Program-made: the position numbers and the translations under genes
Part shown: positions 35,281 through 44,749 of the stretch, piece after piece
Layout: each line of letters begins with the position of its first letter
How positions within the stretch are numbered: position 1 is the stretch's first letter
Origin: CBDFLD01 sp965249005
Lineage (GTDB): Bacteria > Acidobacteriota > UBA6911
Assembly: GCA_965249005.1 (NCBI GenBank)
Contig: CBDFLD010000022.1
Coordinates: 372,001-436,000 of the forward strand
DNA length: 64,000 bases
Direction of reading: 5' to 3'
Notes under the pieces: model-generated
The model's database searches: none
What the model saw: the letters and a program-made list of their open reading frames with translations, nothing else
What the model was told of the DNA's origin: nothing

Positions 35281-36801
35281 GAGCGACGGCGGTTGGAAAC
35301 CGCCCATGGCTTCTTCCAATACTTTGGCTACGGCGAGAGCGACGTCTTCGCGCCAGGGTCGGGCACCGATCTGGATGCCTATGGGAAGGCCGTCCTTGGT
35401 TCCGCCCCGCACGACCGCTCCAGGCCAGCCCGTGAGATTGTAACTCTGGGTATAGCTGTAACGCGGCAAGTCACTGGGTGGGCCCTCTGGCGGCGCGATC
35501 GTGGAAAAGGCTGGCGAGAGAATGACGTCGTAGTCTTCGAGAAAACTGATCATATCCATACGGAACGAATCCCAGCGATCCATCACCTTGACGAAGTCCT
35601 TCATCGGAGTCGGTTTGAGGTCTTTGGCCTCCACGGGCACCTTCCGGGTGCCGGCCTCGAAGAGGAGTCGCAGTGCAAAATGCCCACCATCCGCGCGCCA
35701 CAGAGCCTGGATGATTTCGTGCGATTGCTCGATCCCGGTGGGACGCTTCTCTTCGACGGATATACCTTGATCCGAAAGCGCCTGGGCGGCTTGACGGACG
35801 ACGTCGGCAACTTCGGGGTCCGGCGTCTTGATACCGTTGTCGGTATGGAACGAGACCCGCAAGTCCTTCACCCTTACCGCATCCGGATCGCCGAGGGGCA
35901 TCGGCACGATTGTAGGGTCGCGCCAATCGACGCCAGCCAGGATAGGGAGCGCAAGGGTGAGATCCTCGACGTAGCGAGCCATGGGACCGAGTTGAGTGAA
36001 CGAATCCGTGATGCTGCCGAATGGAATAATGTGTCCCGTCCGGGGCACGCGGCCAGAAGTCGGTTTGATGCCGGCCAGGCCGCAGCAATGAGCGGGATAC
36101 CGGATGCTCCCGCCGGTGTCGCTCCCGACCTCCAGAGGAGACCCACCGGTCGCCAGGATCGCCGCCGCGCCGCCACTACTTCCGCCCGGACTGCGGCTGA
36201 GATCGTACGGATTGCTCGTTCGCCCGAAGATCTTGTTGTTCGTCTCGTACGAAAGGGTCAGCTGCGGCGTGTTGGTCTTGCCCACGATAACGGCTCCAGC
36301 AGCTTTCAGGCGCGCCGCCACCGTTGCATCCCGTTCCGGAATGAATTCGCTTCGCCCCTCGGTTCCGCCTGTCGTGACGATTCCAGCCGTATCGATCGAG
36401 TCCTTCAGGGTCATCGGAAGCCCGTGTAACGGTCCGCGAGTTTCCCCGCGTGCAAGAGCCGCGTCCGCGTCTCTTGCATCCCTGAGCGCTCTTTCCGCCT
36501 CCAGCCGCACGACCGCGTTGAGTTTCGGATTGACCTCCTCGATGCGTGCAACCAATACCCGAACCAGTTCTTCCGAAGAAATCTCCTTGTTCCTTATGGC
36601 TCGGCACAAAGCGGTGGCGGAGGAATAGTAGATCGGATCGGCGAGGCCGCTGGCCGGCTCCTCCGTCGTTTGCTGTGGGGATGTGCAAGAGGAAGCCACG
36701 CCGGCGACGACGCCGCTTCCGAGCAAGCCCATCCATTCGCGCCGGGAAACGGAGCCCGATTCCAGCGGTTTGAGACATGACGGAATCTTTGATAGAGTCA
36801 C
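35278..36801 (-). CDS. Amidase-signature enzyme, exported lipoprotein
   Basis: 507 residues from GTG at 36801 preceded by GGAGGA. The N-terminus has SRREWMGLLGSGVVAGVASSC, a Tat-like signal ending in a lipobox. The amidase triad is complete: Lys133 in MTLKDS, Ser208/209 in SPGGSSGG, nucleophile Ser232 in GSDTGGSIR. Related enzymes hydrolyse amides such as acylated amines or aryl amides; the periplasmic location argues against a role in tRNA amidation. Its stop codon is embedded in the 91-bp repeat array, which separates it from the downstream operon. Confidence 0.9.
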   Translation of the reverse strand: MTLSKIPSCLKPLESGSVSRREWMGLLGSGVVAGVASSCTSPQQTTEEPASGLADPIYYSSATALCRAIRNKEISSEELVRVLVARIEEVNPKLNAVVRLEAERALRDARDADAALARGETRGPLHGLPMTLKDSIDTAGIVTTGGTEGRSEFIPERDATVAARLKAAGAVIVGKTNTPQLTLSYETNNKIFGRTSNPYDLSRSPGGSSGGAAAILATGGSPLEVGSDTGGSIRYPAHCCGLAGIKPTSGRVPRTGHIIPFGSITDSFTQLGPMARYVEDLTLALPILAGVDWRDPTIVPMPLGDPDAVRVKDLRVSFHTDNGIKTPDPEVADVVRQAAQALSDQGISVEEKRPTGIEQSHEIIQALWRADGGHFALRLLFEAGTRKVPVEAKDLKPTPMKDFVKVMDRWDSFRMDMISFLEDYDVILSPAFSTIAPPEGPPSDLPRYSYTQSYNLTGWPGAVVRGGTKDGLPIGIQIGARPWREDVALAVAKVLEEAMGGFQPPSL

Positions 36802-36892
36802 GGTTTCCTCCCTTTAGGACTGGCGGTACTGGAGTATTGGAATGTGGAACCACTGGATTGTAAGGTCCAACACGGTTGAAAGGAAGAGGCAA

Positions 36893-38377
36893 ATGCGGTC
36901 AGGCATCGTCACGAATGGGCAGACAAGTAACAGACAAACGAATCAACACGGCCTTGGAACCTGGGGAATTTTGTTATTGACGTTTCCGCTATGGCTCTCC
37001 TGCGGCACGCCTCCGGATCCGCCGCCCCCGGATCCGCCGCCTCCGAATTTCATCATCATCTATTGTGACGACCTCGGCTACGCAGACATCGGACCCTTCG
37101 GGTCGACGAAACACAAGACGCCCAATCTGGATCGCATGGCTGCGGAAGGGAGAAAACTCACCAGCTTCTACGTCACCAGTGGGGTCTGTTCTCCGTCCCG
37201 CTCCTCGCTCATGACCTCCTCCTATCCCCGTCGGGTTGGAATCCACAAAAACCCCAAGGGCAAATCGGTGCTCTACCCCGCAGATTCCAGGGGGCTCCAC
37301 CCGGACGAAATCACGATCGCGGAGGTGTTGAAACAAAGAGGCTACGCGACCGGTATCGTGGGAAAGTGGCATCTGGGCGACCAGCCGGAGTTTCTTCCGA
37401 CGCGGCAGGGATTCGATTTCTACTTCGGTATTCCCTATTCCAACGATATGGGCGCGGATTATTTTCCGGAATACAAATTCCCGCCGCTTCCGCTGCTTCG
37501 CAACGAGGAAGTGATCGAGTCCGAGCCGGATCAGTCCTTGATCACACGCCGCTACACCGAGGAGGCGATCGGTTTCATTACCGCACACAAGGAGGAACCA
37601 TTCTTTCTGTATCTGCCTCACACCATGCCCCACGTGCCGATCTATGCCAGCGAGCAGTTCCGGGGCAAGAGCGAAAATGGGGAGTTCGGGGACGCCGTGG
37701 AAGAAATCGACTGGTCGACCGGTCAGATTCTGGACACGCTTGCCGAGCTCGGGATCGACAACCAGACCCTGGTGATTTTCACCTCCGACAACGGGGGAGC
37801 CCAGCGTTTCGGTGCGAGCAACGATCCCCTCCGCGGCGGCAAGGGGAGCGTCCTGGAGGGAGGCATGCGTGTGCCCTGTGTCATGCGCTGGCCCGGACGG
37901 ATCCCGCCGGCGAGCAGCTCCGACGAGTTGGCGATCACGATGGACCTGCTCCCGACCTTCGCACATCTCTCAGGAGCTTCGGTCCCTGACGATCGAGTCC
38001 TGGATGGCCGAAACATCTGGCCGCTCATGTCCGGCGGGGAAGGAGCCAGGACCCCACACGACGCCTTCTACTACTATCAGTTGGGGTCGCTGGGCGCCGT
38101 GCGCTCCGGAAACTGGAAGCTGCACTTCGGCCGCCTCACCTCCAAGGATGGGGAGATCGTTTGGAAACCGTCGACCGAGCTCTATGATCTCAGCCAGGAC
38201 ATCGGCGAAAGCAACAACGTGGCGGAAGAAAACCCGGAGGTCGTCCGACGACTGCGGACGCTTGCAGATAAAGCGCGCAGCGATTTGGGGGACGACCAAT
38301 CATCTCAGCATGCGCAGGGCTCGCGGACCCGTCCACCCGGGAGCGTCGATGATCCGGTAGCCCTCACGCGGCGCTGA
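36893..38377 (+). CDS. Sulfatase lipoprotein
   Basis: 494 residues from ATG at 36893 (AGAGG upstream); a frame from 36842 is open but lacks a site. Lipobox WLSC with Cys37 followed by a proline linker (TPPDPPPPDPPPP). Metal site IIIYCDDLGYADIG, modification motif CSPSR with Cys99 as the formylglycine precursor, then GKWHLGD, HTMPHVPIY and FTSDNGGA. This order is that of arylsulfatase-A-like enzymes on glycans or small sulfate esters. The gene converges on the LamG lipoprotein gene. Confidence 0.92.
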   Translation: MRSGIVTNGQTSNRQTNQHGLGTWGILLLTFPLWLSCGTPPDPPPPDPPPPNFIIIYCDDLGYADIGPFGSTKHKTPNLDRMAAEGRKLTSFYVTSGVCSPSRSSLMTSSYPRRVGIHKNPKGKSVLYPADSRGLHPDEITIAEVLKQRGYATGIVGKWHLGDQPEFLPTRQGFDFYFGIPYSNDMGADYFPEYKFPPLPLLRNEEVIESEPDQSLITRRYTEEAIGFITAHKEEPFFLYLPHTMPHVPIYASEQFRGKSENGEFGDAVEEIDWSTGQILDTLAELGIDNQTLVIFTSDNGGAQRFGASNDPLRGGKGSVLEGGMRVPCVMRWPGRIPPASSSDELAITMDLLPTFAHLSGASVPDDRVLDGRNIWPLMSGGEGARTPHDAFYYYQLGSLGAVRSGNWKLHFGRLTSKDGEIVWKPSTELYDLSQDIGESNNVAEENPEVVRRLRTLADKARSDLGDDQSSQHAQGSRTRPPGSVDDPVALTRR

Positions 38378-38399
38378 CCGACGGCAATCGTCCCGCTCG

Positions 38400-39338
38400 C
38401 TACTCGTTTTGATAGAGCGAGGCTACGCCCTCGTCCAGACTGTAGAGAGCTCCGATTTCCTCATCGCCCAGCGCTCGATCGAAGACCGCAAGCTCGTCGA
38501 ACAAACCAACATAGCTGATACCGATTCGAAATGCGGCGGCAGCGACATCCCAGCCGAAAGGCTCTGCGATCGCTTCGCTGGTCCCTTTGAGCGTGCCGTT
38601 CATGTAAAGGTGTGCCACACCGCCTACAGTGGAACCCAAGCCTGAAAAAACGATCGCCACATGGGTCCATTCTCCATGGCCAAATGGAGCCTCGGAAACG
38701 TTGACGAGCCGTTTCTGAAAATTGGGGTCCTTGTCCGGCCCCAGGTTCTCGGGATTCCATACGGCCACGTCGCCGAATACCCCCATGCGAAAGAGCCGTG
38801 GATTCTCCTGGGTGAAGTCGACCCAGATCGCGGCATCGTTGTAGGTCGTATCCGTTACTTGAATCGGGTCGCAATACCCCGGTTCGAGATCTTCGGCCGG
38901 ATCCAGACTGAGCCAAAAGGAAAACGTGCCAGAAAAGTTATCGTTGGAGTAACGAACATTCTCCGCGCACTTGTAGAACAGCGGCTGTTTGTTTCTCTTG
39001 TGAAACTGCAGTGCGGCGCCATAACGGCCCGCGTCCGCGGTGATTTCGATGTCGGAGTTCGCAATGCCCGGCCCGGCTTCCGCCATCTTCTTGAAGCTCG
39101 GTGCCGAGTAGATCTTTCGATCGCCTTGGCCGAAATCCGCATCCGATCCATGGTCGAAGGAAGCGTGAAACGTGAGCGCTTCGGCAATGGCGACCGTGGA
39201 GCTAGGTGGTTCTACCGGCTCCGTTGCCTCCGGCGCTTGCTCGACCGGCGCGCACCCAGAATTCCCGATTGCGACCCACACTACCCAAAAAGTGAAGAGA
39301 ACCCACGTCGCCACACACCGCCTGTTTCTCGATGCCAT
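38400..39338 (-). CDS. LamG-type beta-sandwich lipoprotein
   Basis: 312 residues from ATG at 39338 (GAGGAAG upstream). Lipobox IGNSGC (near residue 28), then a Pro/Glu-rich linker. From residue 55, ALTFHASFDHGSDADF, GTFSFWLSLDP, GEWTHVAIVFSG, AHLYMNGTLKGTS and FDELAVFDRALGDEEIGALY are the standard LamG/concanavalin sequence landmarks. Likely a carbohydrate-binding or surface-adhesion module; no enzyme domain is present. Neighbouring sulfatase suggests shared glycan use (inference). Confidence 0.85.
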   Translation of the reverse strand: MASRNRRCVATWVLFTFWVVWVAIGNSGCAPVEQAPEATEPVEPPSSTVAIAEALTFHASFDHGSDADFGQGDRKIYSAPSFKKMAEAGPGIANSDIEITADAGRYGAALQFHKRNKQPLFYKCAENVRYSNDNFSGTFSFWLSLDPAEDLEPGYCDPIQVTDTTYNDAAIWVDFTQENPRLFRMGVFGDVAVWNPENLGPDKDPNFQKRLVNVSEAPFGHGEWTHVAIVFSGLGSTVGGVAHLYMNGTLKGTSEAIAEPFGWDVAAAAFRIGISYVGLFDELAVFDRALGDEEIGALYSLDEGVASLYQNE

Positions 39339-39459
39339 ATCTTCCTCGCTTTCCCAGAGTTGAACGATAAGGGACACATTGCCGCGATTGGAGTCGTCCT
39401 GTCAATTGAAACGATCGATTTTCTTGGATCTCTTCTCGTGCAAAACGGCAAGGCCGCCG

Positions 39460-39950
39460 TCAGGGTTCGAATACGGCGGCCAACTGTTGCACGACCGCGG
39501 GCAAATCGGCAGCGCGCTCGCAATCCAATTCGGGCCAATCACCAAAAGGGTCCAGCAAAATCGGATGGATTCCTACGGACCGGGCTCCCAGCACATCGGC
39601 ATGATACAGGTCCCCCACGTGCAGAGTGCGCTCGGCCGGGTCATCACCAAGCGACAGCGCATGTTGAAAGATGCGAGCATCCGGCTTTTCGAAACCGACC
39701 CAATGCGAATCGACGACCCAGCTGAAATACGGGCGCAGGCCCTGCTCGATCAAGCTCTCCTCGACGGTTCCATCCGAATTGCTGACGACGATGAGGTTCA
39801 GTCCCCAGCTCCGCAGTTTTTCGAGCGAGGGGACAACCCCCGGCAGGACCGAAGACCAGAGTCGTTGCGTCGCCCCCGGTGCGGTAAAGACAGCGGTGAG
39901 TTCCGACAGCAGGCCATCTAGGCCCAAAATAAGCGAGGTATGAACTCGCT
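39460..39950 (-). pseudogene. HAD-superfamily hydrolase, 3' fragment of IS-split gene
   Basis: The C-terminal half of a HAD phosphatase: LIVVSNSDGTVEES (motif II), FEKPDARIF (motif III lysine) and LHVGDLYHADVLGA (motif IV), ending LAAVVF-type residues at 39460. The frame is open upstream to 40155, but the text before about 39950 no longer looks like HAD and belongs to the inserted element. Motif I is missing here and is found at 41759-42055 on the same strand, so both are pieces of one gene. Confidence 0.8.
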
Positions 39951-41760
39951 CGGAAAATCGTTTGCCTTTTCCGAATATCTCGTGGATTTCAGCTCCTTGT
40001 GCGTAACAGGGAAAGCAAAGAGAAACACAAGAGACAAACCTTCCATTGGTTGTCTGGATCACTTGATCTTGTTTGTCTCTGTTATGCCCTTCCTTTCGCC
40101 CGCCACTCTTGCTCCGCCGGGGGTACGGGCTCACCCGCCGGCGAGGCGCCTTCAAGTAAACCTGAGTTGCCTGATATAGTCGAACGTCGCCAAAAAGGTT
40201 TCGAGATGCTTGCTATAGGCCAATATCCTGTAAACGAGGCGACGACCGGTTCTTACAATCTGACAGGGTATTTGCACAAAGTTCACCAGGAAGCGTTTGA
40301 ACTCCATCCTCAAGATATCACGACGTACTGTCGGCGCCTGCGTCACCAGGCCATACCAGGCCTTCAGATTCCACGCCAGCGATGCGATGACCATGTAGGC
40401 CCAGTTCGATACCAGACTGTCCGAAGGCATCCTCAAGGCGTTCACTCCACTCTTGAGCTGACCGATGACGTTTTCCTGGTTGCAGCGATCGTTGGCAAAA
40501 AGGACCACTTCTCCCATCGTCATCTCCCGATCGTTGGTGATGTAGAAGAAGTACCGGACCTCATCAAACAGCCGGTGCTCCCCCTTTTCGATCGTGAGGT
40601 TCTTCCGAACCACAACCATGCGATAGGTTTTCTTACAGTGTCCGGGACGATAGTCAAACTCGGCGACCTGCTCGCTCTGCAGGCGGATGTTCTTGAATTC
40701 TCTCTCCTTGATTACTTGTTCTTTGACGTTTTCCGGACGGCGCCGTTCTTCGCTCTTGACCTCATAACGAGGAGGCCGCTCGAGCGGTTTCCATTGTCTC
40801 TCCGGCAGGGCATCGGCCATCCCGACCAGGTTCGGCTTGGCGTCATAACCAAAGACAAAACCAACCCGCTCGTCCCAGCGATCGAAGTTTCTCGTCAGCG
40901 AGAAATCCGTGTCGCCCCGAAGCCAGACCTTCGTAAACACCGACGACACCAGATCGATTGCCCGGTCCATCCACTCGGCCGCTCCGTCGGAAGAGGGACG
41001 GTTGCCCGGCCGATTCATCAGATAGAGGACCTCATTCGTATTGGCCAAGGTCACGATCAACGGTGCGTAACCCCAGATCCCGTTGTAGGCAATGTCCATT
41101 CCTTCCTTGCATTCCCCCAAGGTTCCGGCGACGGTCCCGTCCACGTCGATGATGGCCTCCTTCCGGAAGGAAGCATCCTGCAACTTCCACACCTTGGTTC
41201 GGGTTTCATTGATGGTTTCCTGAAGTCCGAAGATCCAATCCTCATCGAAACGACGGAGGAAATCTCCAGCCGTCGTGGGATCCGGAATCCTCTCGGCTCC
41301 CAGTCCGTTCATGTAGGTCTCATCCTGGCGCAACCGCTCGATATCTTCGAGACAGGTTCCACCCGACAAGACGTTGTATGCGATGTTCAGTACATGATCG
41401 GATTCCCAGTAAGGAAAGTGGTACTTGAGCAAAACGATGTTTCTGTTGATATCTTTGTCCAATCCAAGCTTACACACGAGCTTGTGAATGGCTCCGATAC
41501 CACCAGATCCGATGGCGCGCGTTCTCTCGGCGATCTCGTAGTAGGTGTTGGAGTCCTTGAACATAGGATCGGACCGGTCCTCAAACTGATTTCTTTCCAA
41601 CCGGCGTGTAAGATTTTGCTTGTCTCGGAGGAGGATTCTGTGGTTTCTTTTATTCACCTGGAATGTGCTCCTTTCGGGATGTCTTGTAAATATATCAAAC
41701 GCATTTTATCCCGTAACGGCGCACGTTCCAGGGCTTTTCTTCCTCCTCATGCAAAAAATC
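39950..41760 (-). mobile_element. IS1380-type element inserted in a HAD hydrolase gene (ends approximate)
   Basis: A full transposase gene lies between two halves of one HAD gene that would otherwise be continuous. The bounds given are where HAD-like sequence stops on each side. I could not find clear terminal inverted repeats or a duplicated target, so the ends are approximate and may have decayed. The stretch between the 3' HAD fragment and the transposase carries a dyad of GAGACAAA and TTTGTCTC near 40030-40080. Confidence 0.6.
40152..41657 (-). CDS. IS1380-family transposase, long type
   Basis: 501 residues from GTG at 41657. Acidic residues of the DDE fold are seen at IIDVDGTVAGT, KVWLRGDTDFSL and NQENVIGQLKSG. 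The segment ADTTAGDFLRRF-like (DPTTAGDFLRRFDED) and SLAWNLKAWYGL at the end are family features. It is clearly different from the 443-residue IS1380 transposase at 678-2009, so two subgroups of the family are present. The frame is intact. Confidence 0.88.
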   Translation of the reverse strand: MNKRNHRILLRDKQNLTRRLERNQFEDRSDPMFKDSNTYYEIAERTRAIGSGGIGAIHKLVCKLGLDKDINRNIVLLKYHFPYWESDHVLNIAYNVLSGGTCLEDIERLRQDETYMNGLGAERIPDPTTAGDFLRRFDEDWIFGLQETINETRTKVWKLQDASFRKEAIIDVDGTVAGTLGECKEGMDIAYNGIWGYAPLIVTLANTNEVLYLMNRPGNRPSSDGAAEWMDRAIDLVSSVFTKVWLRGDTDFSLTRNFDRWDERVGFVFGYDAKPNLVGMADALPERQWKPLERPPRYEVKSEERRRPENVKEQVIKEREFKNIRLQSEQVAEFDYRPGHCKKTYRMVVVRKNLTIEKGEHRLFDEVRYFFYITNDREMTMGEVVLFANDRCNQENVIGQLKSGVNALRMPSDSLVSNWAYMVIASLAWNLKAWYGLVTQAPTVRRDILRMEFKRFLVNFVQIPCQIVRTGRRLVYRILAYSKHLETFLATFDYIRQLRFT

Positions 41761-42055
41761 ACGCTGGACTAAGGTCTAGGTCCCGTGGGGGACCTTCGAG
41801 CCGTTGCAGAATGTTTCCCAAATAGAACCCAAAAGCGCCGGGCCCCGGAGTCTGCGCCAATCTATGGAGCGCTTCCGAGACGACGGGGCGGGCGGCCGAT
41901 TCGGCGCGACGGAGCCCATCGACCGTGCAGCGAACGCCCCGCGCGTCGAGCTCATCCTTGATCCATGTGAAATCCATCGAGACCAAGGTGTTTCCCACAT
42001 CCAGAAAAACAGTCCTTAGCATTTCGTAGGGAATGGTGGGGCTCGTGCGACTCAT
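41759..42055 (-). pseudogene. HAD-superfamily hydrolase, 5' fragment of IS-split gene
   Basis: From ATG at 42055 (MSRTSPTIPYEMLRTVFLDVGNTLV): the FLDVGNTLV segment is HAD motif I with its aspartate nucleophile. The fragment continues through helical cap text (GAFGFYLGNILQRLEG) and stops at 41759, where the insertion starts. Motifs II-IV are in the fragment at 39460-39950. Neither piece alone can be an active phosphatase. Confidence 0.8.
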
Positions 42056-42233
42056 ATCCGGGCGGCCTCTCGATACCGCGGAGCAAACATAGCACTCCCC
42101 CGCGCAGACGGGAAACATTTGCAAAGCAAATAAGAAACGATCACGGTTTCGTGCTACTGTGGCGGCGCCCCGCCGGTACCGTGCGACTCACTGTTTTGCT
42201 CGACGCCTCGGCTTTTGAAGAAAGTAAAACTAA

Positions 42234-44003
42234 ATGGATTGGGAAGGCTGGACAACAATCGGCGTCCTGGTAATAGTGCTCGCCCTGATGGCCGCCAACT
42301 GGGTGGGAACTGATGTAGTTCTCTGCGGAGGCCTGGCTCTGCTTGTGGCCCTGCAGATTGTGAGTCCAGCCGAAGCGCTGTCGGGATTGGCCAACGAAGG
42401 AATGGTGACCGTCGGAGTCTTGTTCATCGTTGCGGCCGGTCTCCGAGAGACGGGCGGGATGAGCTTGATTGCCTCCCGGCTGCTGGGGCGTTCCCAATCG
42501 GAACGGACCGCTCAGATTCGTCTCATGGCTCCCGTCGTCGCGATGAGTGCCTTTCTCAACAACACCCCCTTGGTTGCCATGCTGCTCCCCGTGGTTCGTG
42601 ACTGGGCCCGTCTCCATCGTATCTCCCCTTCGAAGCTTCTCATGCCACTCAGTTACGCCTCGATTCTCGGTGGCGCCTGCACCTTGATCGGCACGAGTAC
42701 CAACCTGGTGATCGTCGGACTCCTGAGATCGGCACCGGATCTGCCGACCTTGGAACTCTTCGATATTGCCTGGGTTGGTCTCCCCTGTGCCCTGATCGGA
42801 TTGGTTTATATTGTCTCTGCCACGCCGTGGTTGCTGCGGTCGCGACGGCCTGCCATCAGCGACCTCGATGATCCGAGGGAATACAGTGTTGAAATGTCGG
42901 TCGATCCATCAGGGCCGTTGGTCGGCCAAACGATCGAGGCTGCAGGTCTTCGGCATCTACCCGGGATGTACCTCATGGAGATCAATCGGAATGGTCAGAT
43001 TCTGGCGGCCGTCTCGCCTCTCGAGCGCCTGGCTGCCAACGATCAGTTGGTTTTCGTAGGAATTGTGGAGTCTGTGGTGGATCTGCACAAGATCCGTGGA
43101 CTCGTTCCAGCCAGTGACCAGCTGTTCAAACTCGACGCCCCCCGTTCGGAACGCTGCCTGATCGAGGCGGTGGTTTCGGATACGTGTCCGATCGTCGGCC
43201 TCACAATCCGAGATGGCCACTTCCGCGCTCTTTACAATGCGGTCGTCGTCGCGGTCGCGCGCAACGGAGAGCGCTTGCACAAGAAAATGGGAGACATTGT
43301 TCTTCGAGCCGGTGACACGCTGTTGCTCGAAGCCCGGCCGTCCTTCGTCGAACGCCAGCGGAATTCCAGAGACTTTTTTCTCGTCAGCCGCATCAAAGAC
43401 TCCACCCCGCCTCGCTATGAGAAGGTCTGGATATCGCTTGCCATATTGACTGGTATGGTGGCGGTCGTTGCCCTGGGGTTGCTTCCCATCTTCACCGCGT
43501 CGCTGCTGGCCGCCGGGCTCATGATGATGACAAGATGTTGTTCGGCAACCCTCGCGCGGCGGAGCGTTGACTGGCAGGTGCTTCTGACCATCGCGGCCGC
43601 CTTTGGAATCGAGCGAGCTCTGCAGAAAACGGGCGCGGCCTCTGTGATAGCCGACACCCTGCTGGCTTCAGTCGCGGAGAGTCCGGTCGCCTGTCTGGCC
43701 TTGGTTTATGGCTTGACCATGCTCTTCAGTAACATGATCACAAACAATGCTGCCGCCGTGTTGATGTTCCCGGTAGCTCGAGCTGCAGCCGAGTCCCTTG
43801 GGGTCAACCCGATGCCTTTTGTCGTTGCATTGATGATGGGCGCATCGTGCAGTTTTGCCACCCCGATCTCTTACCAGACCAATCTGATGGTTTTCGGGCC
43901 GGGCGGGTACCGTTTTCTGGACTATTTGCGGCTCGGAGGGCCTTTGAGCCTCGTACTCTGGATTTCCTGCATTTGGATCATTCCGGAGATCTGGCCCTTT
44001 TGA
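42234..44003 (+). CDS. SLC13/DASS-type ion transporter with RCK-C domains
   Basis: 589 residues. The membrane part is split: helices in residues 6-200 and 400-588, each half with the signature loop (SAFLNNTPLVAMLLPV, and SNMITNNAAAVLMFPVA) and SILGGACTLIGTSTNLV. Between them two TrkA-C/RCK-C-like regulatory domains occur (VGQTIEAAGLRHLPGMYLMEI; VGLTIRDGHFRALYNAVVVAV). This architecture is common to sulfate/thiosulfate, citrate or dicarboxylate carriers. Next to so many sulfatases a role in sulfate uptake or release is attractive but unproven. Confidence 0.87.
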   Translation: MDWEGWTTIGVLVIVLALMAANWVGTDVVLCGGLALLVALQIVSPAEALSGLANEGMVTVGVLFIVAAGLRETGGMSLIASRLLGRSQSERTAQIRLMAPVVAMSAFLNNTPLVAMLLPVVRDWARLHRISPSKLLMPLSYASILGGACTLIGTSTNLVIVGLLRSAPDLPTLELFDIAWVGLPCALIGLVYIVSATPWLLRSRRPAISDLDDPREYSVEMSVDPSGPLVGQTIEAAGLRHLPGMYLMEINRNGQILAAVSPLERLAANDQLVFVGIVESVVDLHKIRGLVPASDQLFKLDAPRSERCLIEAVVSDTCPIVGLTIRDGHFRALYNAVVVAVARNGERLHKKMGDIVLRAGDTLLLEARPSFVERQRNSRDFFLVSRIKDSTPPRYEKVWISLAILTGMVAVVALGLLPIFTASLLAAGLMMMTRCCSATLARRSVDWQVLLTIAAAFGIERALQKTGAASVIADTLLASVAESPVACLALVYGLTMLFSNMITNNAAAVLMFPVARAAAESLGVNPMPFVVALMMGASCSFATPISYQTNLMVFGPGGYRFLDYLRLGGPLSLVLWISCIWIIPEIWPF

Positions 44004-44155
44004 GGGATGCTCCGCAATGGATCTCGGCAAAAAACTGGAACCTGGAAGGCAAAGTTGGAGTACTTTAGACGGGCACGGAGAAAAAACTGAACGCGGAGAA
44101 GAATTTGGAACACATGTTGCGTAGTGTTATAGTGTGACTCTTTGAGGTTCTGCCA

Positions 44156-44593
44156 ATGTCGTCTCTGGGATTCATCAACACCTCGTCCGCGAAACGGAAA
44201 GTCGTCGGTATCTTCCTACTGGTGATTTTGCCGGCCGCGCCGCTTTGCGCAAGCTCGTGCGAGCTCGCTGCCTTGGCGCCGGCCACGGTCGAAGGGTGCC
44301 ACAGCGAAGCCGGAGGGTCCAATTTCCCGGACCGCGAAACGGACCCCGGCAAAGACGACCGCGATCACGAGAGCTCTTGTTGCTCGGAGCCCTCCGCCGT
44401 CCTCACCCAAAAGGACGAATCAGCAGCACTGGGGCAGGAATCGCTTACAACCATCATCCCCGAGCTCTTTGCAACCCTGCTCCATCGCACCGACGGGACC
44501 GATGCGGCTGAGCCTTCACTTCGCTCGCTCGGCCTTGCACCGCCAGGCGGTGGTGTGGCTATCTTCGTCAGACTATCCCACCTGCTGATCTGA
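44156..44593 (+). CDS. Small exported Cys-rich protein at head of metal efflux operon
   Basis: 145 residues with signal peptide KVVGIFLLVILPAAPLCA. The mature part has clustered cysteines and histidines (SSCELAAL, EGCHSEAGG, DHESSCCSEP) and is rich in Asp/Glu, consistent with metal binding in the periplasm (inference). The C-terminal part is hydrophobic. I do not recognise the family. It is co-oriented with and 156 bases before the outer-membrane factor gene of the CusCBA-type operon. Confidence 0.55.
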   Translation: MSSLGFINTSSAKRKVVGIFLLVILPAAPLCASSCELAALAPATVEGCHSEAGGSNFPDRETDPGKDDRDHESSCCSEPSAVLTQKDESAALGQESLTTIIPELFATLLHRTDGTDAAEPSLRSLGLAPPGGGVAIFVRLSHLLI

Positions 44594-44749
44594 TCTTCCC
44601 AAGCTGAAAGTCCGGTTTGAGCCCAGCATCCGTCCTGCTGCGCCAGCTCCGTTGTCCATGGCTCGTCCGGACCGGGGCTACCGACGCACCAACGGGGCAA
44701 CCCCCTCACCGGACCCCCAGAAAACACGAATTCAGCTTTGGAGGAATCC

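Noticed and set aside
39900..41800. Terminal inverted repeats of the second IS1380-type element
   Set aside because: Several CC-starting candidates on each side were compared by eye; none matched over more than a few bases, so no ends were claimed.
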